Notes: a model not told the origin generated them from the letters alone. A DNA stretch of 36,159 bases from Helicobacter sp. (GCF_022770205.1 NZ_JALEIK010000031.1:1-36159), one strand, 5' to 3'; shown: positions 14,333 to 24,313, numbered from the stretch's first letter. A program made the numbers and translations.

Positions 14333-15519
14333 GCATTTAATTCAATTTTGCGATTAGAGCGGAATGCAATCATCTCTCCTGTTTTTGCATTTTGCCTAAA
14401 ATGCACGCCGTTTTTGCCTGATAAATCTCTCCCTTTATAAAGCCCTGTTGCATTCACCACAAAGTTAGGATTAATCTGCGCAATCTTCTTTGCCTCTTCT
14501 TCTGTGATTTTAAACACAGTTCCAGCAAGCACGGCGATTCCACCATCTACAATGCAACCATCCCCTAGCGAAATTCCTGTAGAGCTATTTACCCCTAAAA
14601 GGCAATTTTTACCAATACTAATAGGATCACTATTCCCCCCACTTAGCACGCCTAAAATACTAGCACCACCGCCAACATCACTTCCTTCACCCACAATAAC
14701 GCTTGAGCTAATACGCCCTTCATTCATACACGCACCCATTGCGCCTGCATTAAAATTCACATAGCTAGCTCCGGGCATTTGCGTATAACCACCTGTCCCT
14801 AGATACGCTCCAAAGCGCGTTTTTGCTGTGTCAAGCAGGCGGATATTATCAAATTGTGGAATCACTTGCATCAAATAGCGCGGAAATTTATCCACAAAAT
14901 CAATCGCTGGAAACTCCCCACGCATTTTTAGTGCAATCTCATTCTCCCTTAGCCAATCAAGTTCATAAGGCACATTGCCACTCCACGCCACATTGCTAAG
15001 AAGTCCAAAGATTCCCTCTAAACATAAGCTTCGAAGCGGTGCTTTGCCAAGTGAGAGTGCAAGAAGTTTCATATACGCTGACTCCACACTTTTACATTGC
15101 ACATCTTCATAAATCGCACAAAATCTGTAACGCAAATCCCCATTTTCTGTATAAATTCTATCCTCCTGCAAAGCGCGTTGAAGCTCAAGCACAACAGCTA
15201 CATTTTTATGCGCATTGGGATTTGCCTGTGTTTCTGCGATAAAAGGCGCGAAATCTTCTAATGCCTTAATCACAAACTCCTCTGTAATTCCAAGCACAAG
15301 CTCACTTGCACTATCCTCTAGCACCTCACATTCCTCACGCAATGCTGAAAAAATCGCATAACTGCCAAAATTCTCTCCCCAATTTAGCACAGGATAGGTT
15401 GCTTGTAACACCTTATTGCTCACCACGCCAACATCGGCAAAACAGATTCCAAACCCCATAGGCTCTCTATAATTTGCTTGACCTTTTATTGCTTCAACTT
15501 TTGCTTGAAATTGATTCAT
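14320..15519 (-). CDS. dapD: 2,3,4,5-Tetrahydropyridine-2,6-dicarboxylate N-succinyltransferase
   Basis: DapD transfers succinyl from succinyl-CoA to tetrahydrodipicolinate in the succinylase route to meso-diaminopimelate and lysine. The 399-residue length is the long epsilonproteobacterial form, not the 274-residue E. coli type. The C-terminal half is a left-handed beta-helix with hexapeptide repeats visible in SVIVGEGSDVGGGASILG and ISIGKNCLLGVNSSTGISLG. The N-terminal 200 residues form the extra domain of the long class. The ATG follows AAGGAG at 6 nt, and a TATAAT (15551-15546) lies upstream. Confidence 0.95.
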   Translation of the reverse strand: MNQFQAKVEAIKGQANYREPMGFGICFADVGVVSNKVLQATYPVLNWGENFGSYAIFSALREECEVLEDSASELVLGITEEFVIKALEDFAPFIAETQANPNAHKNVAVVLELQRALQEDRIYTENGDLRYRFCAIYEDVQCKSVESAYMKLLALSLGKAPLRSLCLEGIFGLLSNVAWSGNVPYELDWLRENEIALKMRGEFPAIDFVDKFPRYLMQVIPQFDNIRLLDTAKTRFGAYLGTGGYTQMPGASYVNFNAGAMGACMNEGRISSSVIVGEGSDVGGGASILGVLSGGNSDPISIGKNCLLGVNSSTGISLGDGCIVDGGIAVLAGTVFKITEEEAKKIAQINPNFVVNATGLYKGRDLSGKNGVHFRQNAKTGEMIAFRSNRKIELNAALH

Positions 15520-15545
15520 AAAATCTCCTTAAAAATTAATGCAAA

Positions 15546-15580
15546 ATTATAACGCATTACTAATAAAAATCCGCTATAAT
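15546..15580. promoter_or_regulatory. Divergent -10 boxes for dapD and the 15602 gene
   Basis: TATAAT occurs on the minus strand at 15551-15546 (toward dapD) and on the plus strand at 15575-15580 (toward 15602), 24 nt apart within the 82-nt gap. The two promoters overlap back to back and may interfere with each other. Confidence 0.5.
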
Positions 15581-15601
15581 TTAGCCTTTTAAAGGTTACT
15601 T

Positions 15602-15991
15602 ATGCAAAGCTGGATTTTACTCACAATACTTCTTATCTGCTTGTTATTCCTTATTGCATTAGGATTTGCTTTAAGCAATAGCAAAACCAAAAAAGATTCT
15701 AAAGATACACAGCCTAAAATCCCAAACGCTCAAGAGCTTTTAAAGCTTTTAAAGACAGAAGAAAACACTTTAGAATCTCTCCATCAATACTCCAAGACGG
15801 CTTGCGCATTTTACAACCGCTATATGCAAGAATGTAATGATTTTGATTTAGAATTTATTGCCATTCTAAGTGCCCATAAAAATGTCAATGCAAAGCTGAT
15901 TTTAGAAATTGAACGCAACTTTAAAACCTTAAATCCAGCACGCAAAACATTGCTAGATAAAGCACTCACTCTTGGCTTGGGATACCGCTAA
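15602..15991 (+). CDS. Small membrane-anchored protein, unknown
   Basis: A 129-residue protein with one N-terminal hydrophobic segment (about 4-26, likely an inner-membrane anchor), a polar linker (28-45) and a helical soluble domain. I do not recognise a named family. It looks like a lineage-conserved hypothetical of epsilonproteobacteria, since its position next to nspC and its normal codon use suggest a resident gene. It has its own TATAAT and ends by overlapping the convergent nspC by 4 nt. Confidence 0.72.
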   Translation: MQSWILLTILLICLLFLIALGFALSNSKTKKDSKDTQPKIPNAQELLKLLKTEENTLESLHQYSKTACAFYNRYMQECNDFDLEFIAILSAHKNVNAKLILEIERNFKTLNPARKTLLDKALTLGLGYR

Positions 15992-17268
15992 CTATTGCGC
16001 TGCTTATAATCTTCATAGCCATAGCTTTTAAAAAGCTCAAAACTCCCATTTTTTCTAATCACACCAATGCTAGGAAGTGGAATCCCATTAAATGTATTGT
16101 TTTTTACAATGGTATAATGCACCATATCTTCAAAAATCAATCTATCGCCAATTTTTAGCGGTTCTTTAAAACTATAATCTCCAATCACATCGCCTGCTAG
16201 ACAAGTAGGACCACCAAAGCGATAGCTATAAGGCTTTTCTCCCTTTAAACGCAGTTTATCCTTTTTAAAATACGCCTTTGCAAAATAACTATTACGCACA
16301 TTTGGACGATAGGGCATTTCAAGACAATCTGGCATATGCGCTGCTGCACTTACATCTAAAATTGCAATATCAATTCCATTTTTCACAAGATCTACCACAC
16401 TGCCAAGCAAGAATCCACACTGCCAACCCACCGCTTCACCCGGCTCTAAATACACTTCAGTTTTGTATTTTTTTCTAAAATCTTTGATGATTTTAATAAG
16501 CAAATCCACATCATAATTTTGACGCGTGATATGATGCCCACCACCAAAATTTATCCAGCGCATTTGTGGAATCAATGTGCCAAAATGCTTTTCAAAATGC
16601 TTTAATGTGCGCTTTAGGGCATCACTATTTTGCTCACAATGCGTGTGAAAATGTAACCCACTAATCCCATCTAAGCCGTATTTTTTGACACCTTTTTTAA
16701 ACTCCTTTGGTGTAATCCCTAAGCGTGAGCCCTCCACGCAAGGATTATAAATTTTTGGATTCACCTCACTATATTTTGGATTCACACGCAAGCCCACTGC
16801 AATTTTAGGAATCCCTTTGCGCCCCCTTAAAACATTCTGCGCATCAATTAAATGCTTAAAACTCTGCCATTGCGCAAAAGAATTGAAAATAATATGGTTA
16901 CAAATTTCCACTAGCGCACGCATTTCTTCTAATTTATAAGAAGGGCTAAACGCCGTTACCTCCTTGCCAAACTCCTCATAGCCAAGCCTTGCTTCATAGA
17001 TTCCGCTTGCGGTTACTCCGCTTAGATATTGCTTTGCTAAATCAAAGCTTCTCCACAACGCATAGCCTTTAAGTGCTAGCAAAATCTTAGCCCCACTTCT
17101 CTCTTGCACTGCATTTAATAATTTTAAATTTTTCTCAAATTTCTCTTCTTCAAGCACATAGCAAGGACTTGGAATATCCTTAAAACACTGCGGATAATTC
17201 CGCACTAAAGAGCTAGGGCGTGGCGTTTTGTTTGGATTCTGTGTTTGTTGTTGCGTGCATTGTTGCAT
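15988..17268 (-). CDS. nspC: Carboxynorspermidine/carboxyspermidine decarboxylase
   Basis: A PLP-dependent alanine-racemase-fold enzyme of 426 residues that decarboxylates carboxyspermidine to spermidine, the route used by Campylobacter and many gut bacteria lacking S-adenosylmethionine decarboxylase. PLP would bind K67 in ILLALKGYALW. GLHFHTHCEQ (about 199-208), NFGGGHH, YLEPGEAVGW and the DVSAAAHMPDCLEMP block with its catalytic Cys are conserved. The start at 17268 has AAAGGT 6 nt upstream and lies inside dnaQ, giving a 56-nt overlap. The first 20 residues are Gln/Asn/Pro-rich and probably not part of the fold. Confidence 0.93.
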   Translation of the reverse strand: MQQCTQQQTQNPNKTPRPSSLVRNYPQCFKDIPSPCYVLEEEKFEKNLKLLNAVQERSGAKILLALKGYALWRSFDLAKQYLSGVTASGIYEARLGYEEFGKEVTAFSPSYKLEEMRALVEICNHIIFNSFAQWQSFKHLIDAQNVLRGRKGIPKIAVGLRVNPKYSEVNPKIYNPCVEGSRLGITPKEFKKGVKKYGLDGISGLHFHTHCEQNSDALKRTLKHFEKHFGTLIPQMRWINFGGGHHITRQNYDVDLLIKIIKDFRKKYKTEVYLEPGEAVGWQCGFLLGSVVDLVKNGIDIAILDVSAAAHMPDCLEMPYRPNVRNSYFAKAYFKKDKLRLKGEKPYSYRFGGPTCLAGDVIGDYSFKEPLKIGDRLIFEDMVHYTIVKNNTFNGIPLPSIGVIRKNGSFELFKSYGYEDYKQRNS

Positions 17269-18028
17269 ATTTGACCTTTGGTGTATTTTTAGTAAATTCT
17301 AACAAATCCTTGCTTGTGTGAATATTTTTAGGAATCTTTTTTAGGGCAATCTTAAAAATTTCTAAAGCTGTTTTGGAATCCTGCAAAGCGCGGTGTAAAT
17401 CTTGATGATTAATCTTTAAAAATGTATTTAAAAACCCTAGAGAATAACGCGGTGCTTGTAATGTTTTTTGTGCGAGTTTAATGGTGCAAAGGCGTGGATT
17501 ATACAAATAGCCAAACCCGCATTTCTCTAGCGATTGACTAAGAAAGTTATAGTCAAAATCCACATTATGCGCCACAAAAATACTATCGCCTAAAAAGAGC
17601 TTAAATTTCTCCAGCACACTAACAAGCTTTGGTGCATTTTCTAGCATCGTAGCTTCAATGCCTGTGATTTTTGTAATGTATTCTGGAATCTCAGTGTTAT
17701 ACACAAAAGATTCAAATCTATCCACAATCTCTCCACCACGTACTTTAAGCGCACCAATCTCAATGGGTGTATGCACATAGGGATTGTGTCCGTTTGTTTC
17801 AATATCCACAATGCAAAAAGTTTCATCTAAAATAGGAGTTAAATTCGGACGAAAATAAATAGCATTATGCGCCATTTCAATAGGGATTCCACTATTTTTA
17901 AAAATTTCAAATTCACTTTCCACATCACCAAATAGCCCAGCTATTGGTGTTAGCAAAGATAAAAGTGCATTATAGCTAAGGGGACGCTTATTGAGTGTTG
18001 CAAGAATTTTATCATAGCGTTTTGGCAT
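17213..18028 (-). CDS. dnaQ: DEDDh 3'-5' exonuclease, DNA polymerase III epsilon-like
   Basis: A 271-residue exonuclease of the DnaQ superfamily, which proofreads for the replicative polymerase or acts alone. The acidic residues are visible: FCIVDIETNGHNP (Exo I, about residues 71-83), VAHNVDFDYNFL (Exo II) and LHRALQDSKTALEIF (Exo III with the DEDDh histidine and aspartate). About 65 N-terminal residues precede the nuclease domain, and the C-terminal tail (from about 245) runs into the nspC overlap. There is no polymerase-III alpha fusion. It follows the YbdD gene by 53 nt on the same strand. Confidence 0.88.
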   Translation of the reverse strand: MPKRYDKILATLNKRPLSYNALLSLLTPIAGLFGDVESEFEIFKNSGIPIEMAHNAIYFRPNLTPILDETFCIVDIETNGHNPYVHTPIEIGALKVRGGEIVDRFESFVYNTEIPEYITKITGIEATMLENAPKLVSVLEKFKLFLGDSIFVAHNVDFDYNFLSQSLEKCGFGYLYNPRLCTIKLAQKTLQAPRYSLGFLNTFLKINHQDLHRALQDSKTALEIFKIALKKIPKNIHTSKDLLEFTKNTPKVKYATMHATTNTESKQNATP

Positions 18029-18060
18029 AAAAATTCCATCTTAATAAAATAAATTTGTAT

Positions 18061-18087
18061 CCATAAACCTTATGGCTTTGTTTATCA
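18061..18087 (-). promoter_or_regulatory. UGA (Sec) codon and candidate SECIS hairpin at the end of the YbdD gene
   Basis: The minus strand reads TGC TGA TAA (18090-18082), then a perfect hairpin CCATAA-GGT-TTATGG (18075-18061). The loop is 3 nt, begins with G and contains GU, and lies 15 nt after the UGA. Position and form fit a bacterial SECIS lying beyond the true stop, which is possible here because Sec would be the last residue. Confidence 0.6.
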
Positions 18088-18324
18088 GCATTTATTGCGC
18101 CCAGCACCATATTTTGCCTCCATTGCTTCTTTAAAAAATTCCCTTTGTGTTTTTGGAATCTTATCAGGATGATTTTTCCTAAAATGCTCTAAATATTTAT
18201 CATAACTTGGCATTCCAACAAGCAAATGAAAAAATCTGTCAGAACGCTGGTAAATTTTACACAAAGCAGAGAAAATCCTCCCTAGCTTAAAATATTGCTT
18301 AGTGTGCAACAACTTTTTCCTCAT
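18082..18324 (-). CDS. YbdD/YjiX-family CstA partner, probable C-terminal selenocysteine (KCU-star type)
   Basis: An 80-residue protein of the YbdD/YjiX (DUF466) family: GMPSYDKYLEHFRKNHPDK and REFFKEAMEAKYGAG are the family core. YjiX/YbdD proteins act with CstA/BtsT-type transporters in pyruvate or peptide uptake, and this gene overlaps cstA by 26 nt. The frame reads Asn-Lys-Cys, then TGA, then TAA. This matches the selenoprotein group described as ending Lys-Cys-Sec-stop, so I end the gene at the TAA (18082) and not the TGA (18085). A SECIS-like hairpin follows. The start could be GTG 18330 or ATG 18324; AAAGG is 9 nt before the ATG. SelD is encoded in the same window. Confidence 0.85.
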
Positions 18325-20413
18325 AATCACTAGCCTTTAAATAAGGGGATTCTGCAAATGGAATCGTCTTTTCACCTTTTGTGCATTGAATGCAAATTCT
18401 AATGGTTTGGATTAAAACCAAACAAGTTACAAACATAAAAAACGCACACAAACTTGCGTTAATTAAATTATTTGTAGCAATGGTTGCAAATTTTTCTGCC
18501 AAGACTGGATCTACCGCTTCTGCTGCTTTAGCACTATTAATTTGCCAAAGTGCAATATGGCTTACCGCATCGTGAATTTTCTCGCCATTTGCAGGCAATA
18601 GTTTTAAGATTCCTGCATAAAGTGTTGAGATTAACACCCAAGCAGCAGGCAAAATCACAACCCACGCTTGCTTTGCCTTACCCATTTTAAATAATACTGC
18701 AACCACAAGCAACAACGCCATTCCTGCAAGCATTTGATTAGACACACCAAAGAGCGTCCAAAGCGATTTCACACCACCTTGTGGATCTGTTGTCCCTTGA
18801 TAGAGAATGTATCCCCAGCCAATCACACAAATCAAAGTCGCAATCACTCCCCAAAACATTGAATGAATATTGCCAATAGGCTTATACACATTTCCTAGCA
18901 CATCTTGCACCATAAAACGCCCTGCTCTAGTTCCTGCATCAACTGCTGTTAGAATAAACAACGCTTCAAACAAAATCGCAAAATGATACCAAAACGCCAT
19001 AGAACCTTGATTAAAAAGCGGAATCTCAGAGATAATCATTGCCAAACCAATCGCAAAAGTTGGCGCACCACCTGTTCGGCTTAAAATGCTGTTTTCGCCG
19101 ATATTATTTGCCATTCCTAAAATCTCTTCTGGCGTAATCACAAAGCCAAAGTTATTAATCGTTTGTGCCGCTATTGCCGCTGCTTGTGCTACATCAGTGA
19201 TTCCCGTTGTGCCAAGCCCTGCTGGTGCAACATTAATGGATAAATACAGCCCAGGAGTTAAAATACAAGCTGCAATTAACGCCATTACCGCAACTGCAGA
19301 TTCCATAACCATTGAACCATATCCTACCATTCTAGCGTGCGATTCTCTCTCTAGCATTTTTGGTGTCGTCCCACTTGAGATCAATGCGTGGAATCCACTA
19401 ATTGCCCCACAAGCAATGGTAATAAACAAAAACGGAAAAAGTTGCCCACTAAACACAGGACCACTTCCATCTATAAATTTTGTTGTTGCAGGAAATTGAA
19501 TATCAGGTGCTACAATTAAGATTCCAGCTGCCATTAGCACAATCACGCCAATTTTTAAAAATGTGCTAAGATAATCACGCGGTGCAAGCAAAAACCACAC
19601 AGGTAAAATCGCCGCAATAAAGCCATATCCAATCATAATATAAGTAAGCGTTACAGGACTTAGCGTAAAGATTTCTGCAAGTGTTGGATTTTCTGCCACT
19701 GCTTGTCCATAATAAAGGGCTAAAAGCAACAACACAAAGCCGATGATACTTGCTTCACCAATCTTGCCCGGACGCAAAAAGCGCATATGAATCCCCATAT
19801 AAATCGCAATAGGAATTGTCATCGTAATGGTAAATAGTCCCCAAGGAGATTCTGCTAAGGCATTTACAACAACTAAAGCCAAAATCGCAATAATTAGCAT
19901 CATAATGCCTAAAATTCCAATCATAGCGATACTTCCTACACCTCTGCCAAGCTCTAGCTTAATAATCTCACCTAAAGATTTTCCATTGCGTCGCATTGAA
20001 ACAAAAAGCACCGTGAAATCGTGCACTGCCCCAGCTAAAACCACCCCAACAACAATCCAAATCATCCCCGGCAAATACCCCATTTGCGCCGCAAGAATAG
20101 GACCTACAAGCGGACCTGCACCAGCAATGGCTGCAAAATGGTGTCCAAAAAGAACGATTTTATTTGTTGGCACAAAATCACGCCCATCATTTTGCGTTAA
20201 AGCAGGAGTTGCACGATTATCATCTAATCCTAACACCTTTTGTGCAATATATTTTGAATAGAAGCGATAACCAATTGCATAAATACACACCGCTGCTACA
20301 ACAATCCACACCGCTGAGATTTGCTCTCCACTATGCAAAGCAAGGACGCCAAAGCCCCACGCACCAATCAAGGCAATAATCGCCCATACAACCAAACTTA
20401 AAACCTTATTCAT
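18299..20413 (-). CDS. cstA: Carbon starvation protein CstA (pyruvate/peptide transporter)
   Basis: A 704-residue inner-membrane protein with some 16-18 hydrophobic segments, the same length as E. coli CstA. Signatures include FGHHFAAIAGAGPLVGPILA (about 89-108), GAVHDFTVLFVSMRRNGKSL and CGAISGFHALISSGTTPKML. CstA-type proteins import peptides or pyruvate; in Campylobacter and Helicobacter CstA is linked to peptide use. AAGGGAG lies 4 nt before the ATG, and a promoter with both boxes is at 20458-20486. The small YbdD partner overlaps its 3' end. Confidence 0.95.
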   Translation of the reverse strand: MNKVLSLVVWAIIALIGAWGFGVLALHSGEQISAVWIVVAAVCIYAIGYRFYSKYIAQKVLGLDDNRATPALTQNDGRDFVPTNKIVLFGHHFAAIAGAGPLVGPILAAQMGYLPGMIWIVVGVVLAGAVHDFTVLFVSMRRNGKSLGEIIKLELGRGVGSIAMIGILGIMMLIIAILALVVVNALAESPWGLFTITMTIPIAIYMGIHMRFLRPGKIGEASIIGFVLLLLALYYGQAVAENPTLAEIFTLSPVTLTYIMIGYGFIAAILPVWFLLAPRDYLSTFLKIGVIVLMAAGILIVAPDIQFPATTKFIDGSGPVFSGQLFPFLFITIACGAISGFHALISSGTTPKMLERESHARMVGYGSMVMESAVAVMALIAACILTPGLYLSINVAPAGLGTTGITDVAQAAAIAAQTINNFGFVITPEEILGMANNIGENSILSRTGGAPTFAIGLAMIISEIPLFNQGSMAFWYHFAILFEALFILTAVDAGTRAGRFMVQDVLGNVYKPIGNIHSMFWGVIATLICVIGWGYILYQGTTDPQGGVKSLWTLFGVSNQMLAGMALLLVVAVLFKMGKAKQAWVVILPAAWVLISTLYAGILKLLPANGEKIHDAVSHIALWQINSAKAAEAVDPVLAEKFATIATNNLINASLCAFFMFVTCLVLIQTIRICIQCTKGEKTIPFAESPYLKASDYEEKVVAH

Positions 20414-20457
20414 AAGACTCCCTTGAATTAACTTAAAGACAAATCATAAATATAATT

Positions 20458-20486
20458 ATTATATATTTTTAGCTTTACAATAACAA
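20458..20486 (-). promoter_or_regulatory. Sigma-70 promoter of cstA
   Basis: On the minus strand TTGTTA (20486-20481) and TATAAT (20463-20458) are spaced by 17 nt. The start near 20451 leaves a leader of about 38 nt. The 140 bases between this promoter and hemE are AT-rich and hold no gene that I can support. Confidence 0.55.
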
Positions 20487-20603
20487 TGCAAAAAACAACT
20501 TTTTATGTTTCTTTTTTTAGAATTTTTACTTAATGTTTATTTTTTACTCAAAATTACTTAAAAATTACACTTACAATTAAAGTATTTTTACAGATTCCAT
20601 TGT

Positions 20604-21623
20604 TTAAGAATGCTTATAGTTGTGTATAAACTCTACAAGGGCAATCACATTCTCACGCGGTAAATCGGGTAACATTCCGTGTCCTAAATTAAAAATATGC
20701 GCACTTCCTTGCATTAAATCTAAAATTTCTTTTGCACCTTTTAACATAGCATCTTTAGCATACATTCTACACGGCTCTAAATTCCCTTGTAATGTGTATT
20801 TTGCGCCTAATTTTTCTTTTGCTAAACTTAAAGGAGTGCTCCAATCCACACCAAAAACATCAAAATTTCCATCAATTTTATCCAAAAAACCTGCGATTCC
20901 TTTAGGAAATAAAATCACAGGAATATGCGGATATTTAGTCTTGATAAACTCTGCAATCTCTTTGCAATACTGCCAACCAAATTTTAAATAAGAATCTCCT
21001 TCTAACGCACTTGCCCAAGAGTCAAACACCATCACCGCATTAACACCTGCTTGAATTTGTGCTTCTAAATAATGCTTTAAATTATATGTAATTTTTTGTA
21101 AAATTTTATGTAAAAAATTAGGATTTTGATAAAGCATTCTTTTTGACTTCGCATAAGTTTTACTGCCTTCCCCTTCAATCATATAAGTAGCAAGCGTCCA
21201 AGGTGCGCCGCAAAAGCCAATTAACGCCTTATCTTTAGCTAAATTTTGGCGCGTTAGGGCAATGGTATCATAGACATAGTTAAGCTTTTCATAAGCATTT
21301 TCATTAAGTTTCATTAAATCTTGCGCACTACTAATAGGATTTGCAAACTTTGGACCCTCCCCTGCAAAAAACCCTAAATCCATTCCCATTTCAAACGGAA
21401 CTACCAAAATATCACTAAATAAAATCGCCGCATCTACATTGAGAATCTCCACAGGCTGTAAGGTTACTTTTGAAGCAAGTTTTGGATTCTTACAAAGAGA
21501 GAGGAAATCCCCTGCTTGCTTGCGCACTTCTTTATATTCATCTAAATATCGCCCCGCTTGACGCATCAACCAAACAGGCGTATAAGGCGTGTATTTTTTA
21601 AAACAAGCATCTATAAAAACCAT
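20604..21623 (-). CDS. hemE: Uroporphyrinogen decarboxylase
   Basis: HemE removes four carboxyl groups from uroporphyrinogen III to give coproporphyrinogen III in haem synthesis. The 339-residue product carries [12 protein letters not shown] (about 15-26), the N-terminal signature, and [16 protein letters not shown] (about 134-149), the second PROSITE-type signature, with the catalytic Asp in [11 protein letters not shown] start at 21623 because AAAGGA precedes that ATG by 6 nt; an upstream in-frame start at 21680 adds 19 residues with no family match. It is divergent from secA. Confidence 0.95.
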   Translation of the reverse strand: MVFIDACFKKYTPYTPVWLMRQAGRYLDEYKEVRKQAGDFLSLCKNPKLASKVTLQPVEILNVDAAILFSDILVVPFEMGMDLGFFAGEGPKFANPISSAQDLMKLNENAYEKLNYVYDTIALTRQNLAKDKALIGFCGAPWTLATYMIEGEGSKTYAKSKRMLYQNPNFLHKILQKITYNLKHYLEAQIQAGVNAVMVFDSWASALEGDSYLKFGWQYCKEIAEFIKTKYPHIPVILFPKGIAGFLDKIDGNFDVFGVDWSTPLSLAKEKLGAKYTLQGNLEPCRMYAKDAMLKGAKEILDLMQGSAHIFNLGHGMLPDLPRENVIALVEFIHNYKHS

Positions 21624-21683
21624 ACATATTCCTTTGTTCGCATAAAATCTTTGGCGCATTTTATCCAAGCAACATAGCATTTA

Positions 21684-21736
21684 TGCTAAAATTGGCGTTT
21701 TAATTTACCCAAAATTTAAATGTTCCTAAATTTTGG
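21684..21736 (+). promoter_or_regulatory. secA promoter (-10) and leader hairpin
   Basis: TGCTAAAAT (21684-21692) is an extended -10. In the leader, CCAAAATTTA (21709-21718) and TAAATTTTGG (21727-21736) form a perfect 10-bp stem with an 8-nt loop, ending 3 nt before the ACAAAGG ribosome region of secA. It could affect translation start; it lacks a U-tract and so is not a plain terminator. Confidence 0.45.
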
Positions 21737-21751
21737 ACAAAGGTAAGACAT

Positions 21752-24313
21752 ATGATTTTAGAGCTTGCAAAAAAGATTTTCAGCAATAAAAATGATCGCT
21801 TAGTGGGACACTATCGCAAGGAGATTCACAAAATCAATATCCTTGAAGAAAAATACCAAAACTTAAACGACGCAGAGCTCAAAGCTGCTTTTAAAGCACT
21901 AAAACAACAAGTTCAAACCGCTGATAATCCGCAATCTATGCTCAACAAAGTCCTTTATGATTCCTTTGCCATCACAAGAGAAGCAAGCAAAAGAGTGCTA
22001 AATATGCGCCATTTTGATGTGCAATTAATCGGTGGTATGGTGCTACATGAGGGCAAAATTGCTGAAATGAAAACAGGTGAGGGAAAAACGCTTGTTGCAA
22101 CACTAGCTGTGTGTTTAAATGCAATGGTAGGTAAAAGCGTGCATATCGTAACTGTGAATGACTATCTTGCTCAAAGAGATGCAGAGCTTATGCGCCCGCT
22201 TTATGAATTTTTAGACTATTCTGTTGGAATCGTTCTTAGCGGAAACTATGATGAAGCAAACCGCCTAGCGCAATATTCTTGTGATATTGTGTATGGCACA
22301 AATAATGAGTTTGGCTTTGATTATTTGCGCGATAATATGAAATACGATGACAGCCAAAAAGTGCAAAAACACCGCCATTTTGCCATTGTTGATGAAGTGG
22401 ATTCCATTTTAATTGACGAAGCACGCACACCATTAATCATTTCAGGTCCAGCAAATCGCACACTAGATAACTATAAGCTTGCCAATGAAGTTGCTTTGAA
22501 GCTCAAAGTTGAAACACACTATACCATTGACGAAAAAAACCGCACCATAGTGCTAACTGAAGATGGAATTAACGAAGCTGAAAAGCTCTTTAAAATAGAC
22601 AATCTTTATAGCATTGAAAACGCCATTTTAGCCCACCACCTAGACCAAGCTCTAAAGGCAAATAAGCTCTTTAAGATTGATAAAGATTATGTGCTACGCG
22701 ATGGTGAAATCGTGATTGTAGATGAATTTACAGGGCGTTTGAGTGAAGGCAGACGCTTTAGCGAAGGATTACACCAAGCCCTAGAGGCAAAAGAAGGCGT
22801 AAAGATTAAAGAGGAATCCCAAACCCTAGCAGATATTACCTACCAAAACTACTTTAGACTTTATGAAAAGCTAGCAGGAATGACAGGGACAGCGCAAACT
22901 GAAGCAAGTGAGTTTTTACAAATTTACAACCTTGATGTTATCTCTATCCCTACCAACATTGCCGTTGCACGCAAAGATTTAAATGATTTAATCTACAAAA
23001 CAGAAGCAGAAAAGTTTAAAGCCCTAACCCAAAAAATCGTAGAGTTGCACAAAAACGGACAGCCCATTTTGGTAGGCACTGCTTCTATTGAAAAGAGTGA
23101 GAAACTCCACGAATTGCTTAAGAAAGAAAGGATTCCACATTCTGTTCTTAACGCAAAACAGCACGCAAAAGAAGCAGAAATCATTAAAGATGCAGGCAAA
23201 AAAGGAGCAGTAACCATTGCTACAAATATGGCAGGGAGAGGAGTGGATATTAAAATTGATGATGCAGTGCGCGCACTAGGTGGGCTTTATATCATCGGCA
23301 CAGAACGCCACGAATCAAGGCGCATTGACAATCAACTAAGAGGCAGAAGCGGTAGGCAAGGAGATCCCGGAACTAGCCAATTTTATCTAAGCTTAGAAGA
23401 TTCTTTATTGCGCATTTTTGGAAGTGATAAAATTAAAGGCATTATGGATAAACTAGGACTTGATGAAGGAGAGCATATAGAATCCAAGCTTGTAACGCGT
23501 TCTGTGGAAAATGCACAAAAAAAAGTGGAATCTATGCACTTTGAATCAAGAAAACACCTATTAGAATACGATGATGTGGCAAATGAACAAAGAAAAGCAA
23601 TTTATCGTGTGCGTAACGAATTGTTAGATCCCAAACATAATATTGCGCAAAAAATCATTGAAAATCGTCAAGATTCCATTAAGATGCTTCTTGAAAAATG
23701 TGAAGTTTTAAACGATGATGACAATCTTGAATTACTTTGTGCTCAAGCTAGAGAGGATTTTAACATTGCATTAAATCCAGACAATTTAAAAGAATATTTT
23801 CAAGCAAATAATGCCTTTGAAGGCTATATTGAAGATGCTTTAATCCGTGATTATGAAGCTAAAATGCAACATCTTGAACCAAAAACACGCAGCGAAGTTG
23901 AAAAACTCATTTATCTCCAAACGCTAGATAATCTCTGGCGCGAACATCTTTATGTAATGGATAATCTAAAAGCTGGAATCGGATTGCGCGGATACAACCA
24001 AAAAGATCCTTTAGTAGAATACAAAAAAGAGAGTTATAGTCTTTTTGTTGAGCTTGCCGCACAGATTAAATACACAGCCATTAAAATGCTCCAAAAAATA
24101 CAATTAAAAACAGACAATGCAGAACAGACTAAAGCAGCACGCCAAAAGCTTGTTGATTCCACAAAAGGAGCACAAGCCACACATCCAAAAGCACCGATTT
24201 TTAAAGGCAGACCTGTGCGTAATGCACCTTGTCCTTGTGGAAGTGGCAAAAAGTATAAAGATTGTTGTGGTAAAAGCGGACCAAAGCGTGGTGCGTTAGT
24301 TAAGAATACTTAA
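21752..24313 (+). CDS. secA: Preprotein translocase motor ATPase SecA
   Basis: SecA drives secretory proteins through SecYEG. The 853-residue product has the Walker A loop MKTGEGKT (about 102-109), Walker B with [16 protein letters not shown] (about 211-226), the helicase motif [12 protein letters not shown] (about 490-501) and the [11 protein letters not shown] motif VI (about 531-541). It ends with the zinc-binding SEC-C tail [15 protein letters not shown], used for SecB or lipid contact. The ATG follows AAAGGTAAGACAT. The stop overlaps the next start in TAATG, so it is cotranscribed with the LolC/E-type gene. Confidence 0.97.
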   Translation: MILELAKKIFSNKNDRLVGHYRKEIHKINILEEKYQNLNDAELKAAFKALKQQVQTADNPQSMLNKVLYDSFAITREASKRVLNMRHFDVQLIGGMVLHEGKIAEMKTGEGKTLVATLAVCLNAMVGKSVHIVTVNDYLAQRDAELMRPLYEFLDYSVGIVLSGNYDEANRLAQYSCDIVYGTNNEFGFDYLRDNMKYDDSQKVQKHRHFAIVDEVDSILIDEARTPLIISGPANRTLDNYKLANEVALKLKVETHYTIDEKNRTIVLTEDGINEAEKLFKIDNLYSIENAILAHHLDQALKANKLFKIDKDYVLRDGEIVIVDEFTGRLSEGRRFSEGLHQALEAKEGVKIKEESQTLADITYQNYFRLYEKLAGMTGTAQTEASEFLQIYNLDVISIPTNIAVARKDLNDLIYKTEAEKFKALTQKIVELHKNGQPILVGTASIEKSEKLHELLKKERIPHSVLNAKQHAKEAEIIKDAGKKGAVTIATNMAGRGVDIKIDDAVRALGGLYIIGTERHESRRIDNQLRGRSGRQGDPGTSQFYLSLEDSLLRIFGSDKIKGIMDKLGLDEGEHIESKLVTRSVENAQKKVESMHFESRKHLLEYDDVANEQRKAIYRVRNELLDPKHNIAQKIIENRQDSIKMLLEKCEVLNDDDNLELLCAQAREDFNIALNPDNLKEYFQANNAFEGYIEDALIRDYEAKMQHLEPKTRSEVEKLIYLQTLDNLWREHLYVMDNLKAGIGLRGYNQKDPLVEYKKESYSLFVELAAQIKYTAIKMLQKIQLKTDNAEQTKAARQKLVDSTKGAQATHPKAPIFKGRPVRNAPCPCGSGKKYKDCCGKSGPKRGALVKNT

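Noticed and set aside
18085-18087. TGA as the true stop of the YbdD gene
   Set aside because: The following TAA, the hairpin with a G-first loop and the known Lys-Cys-Sec-stop family make the Sec reading more likely, though not proven.
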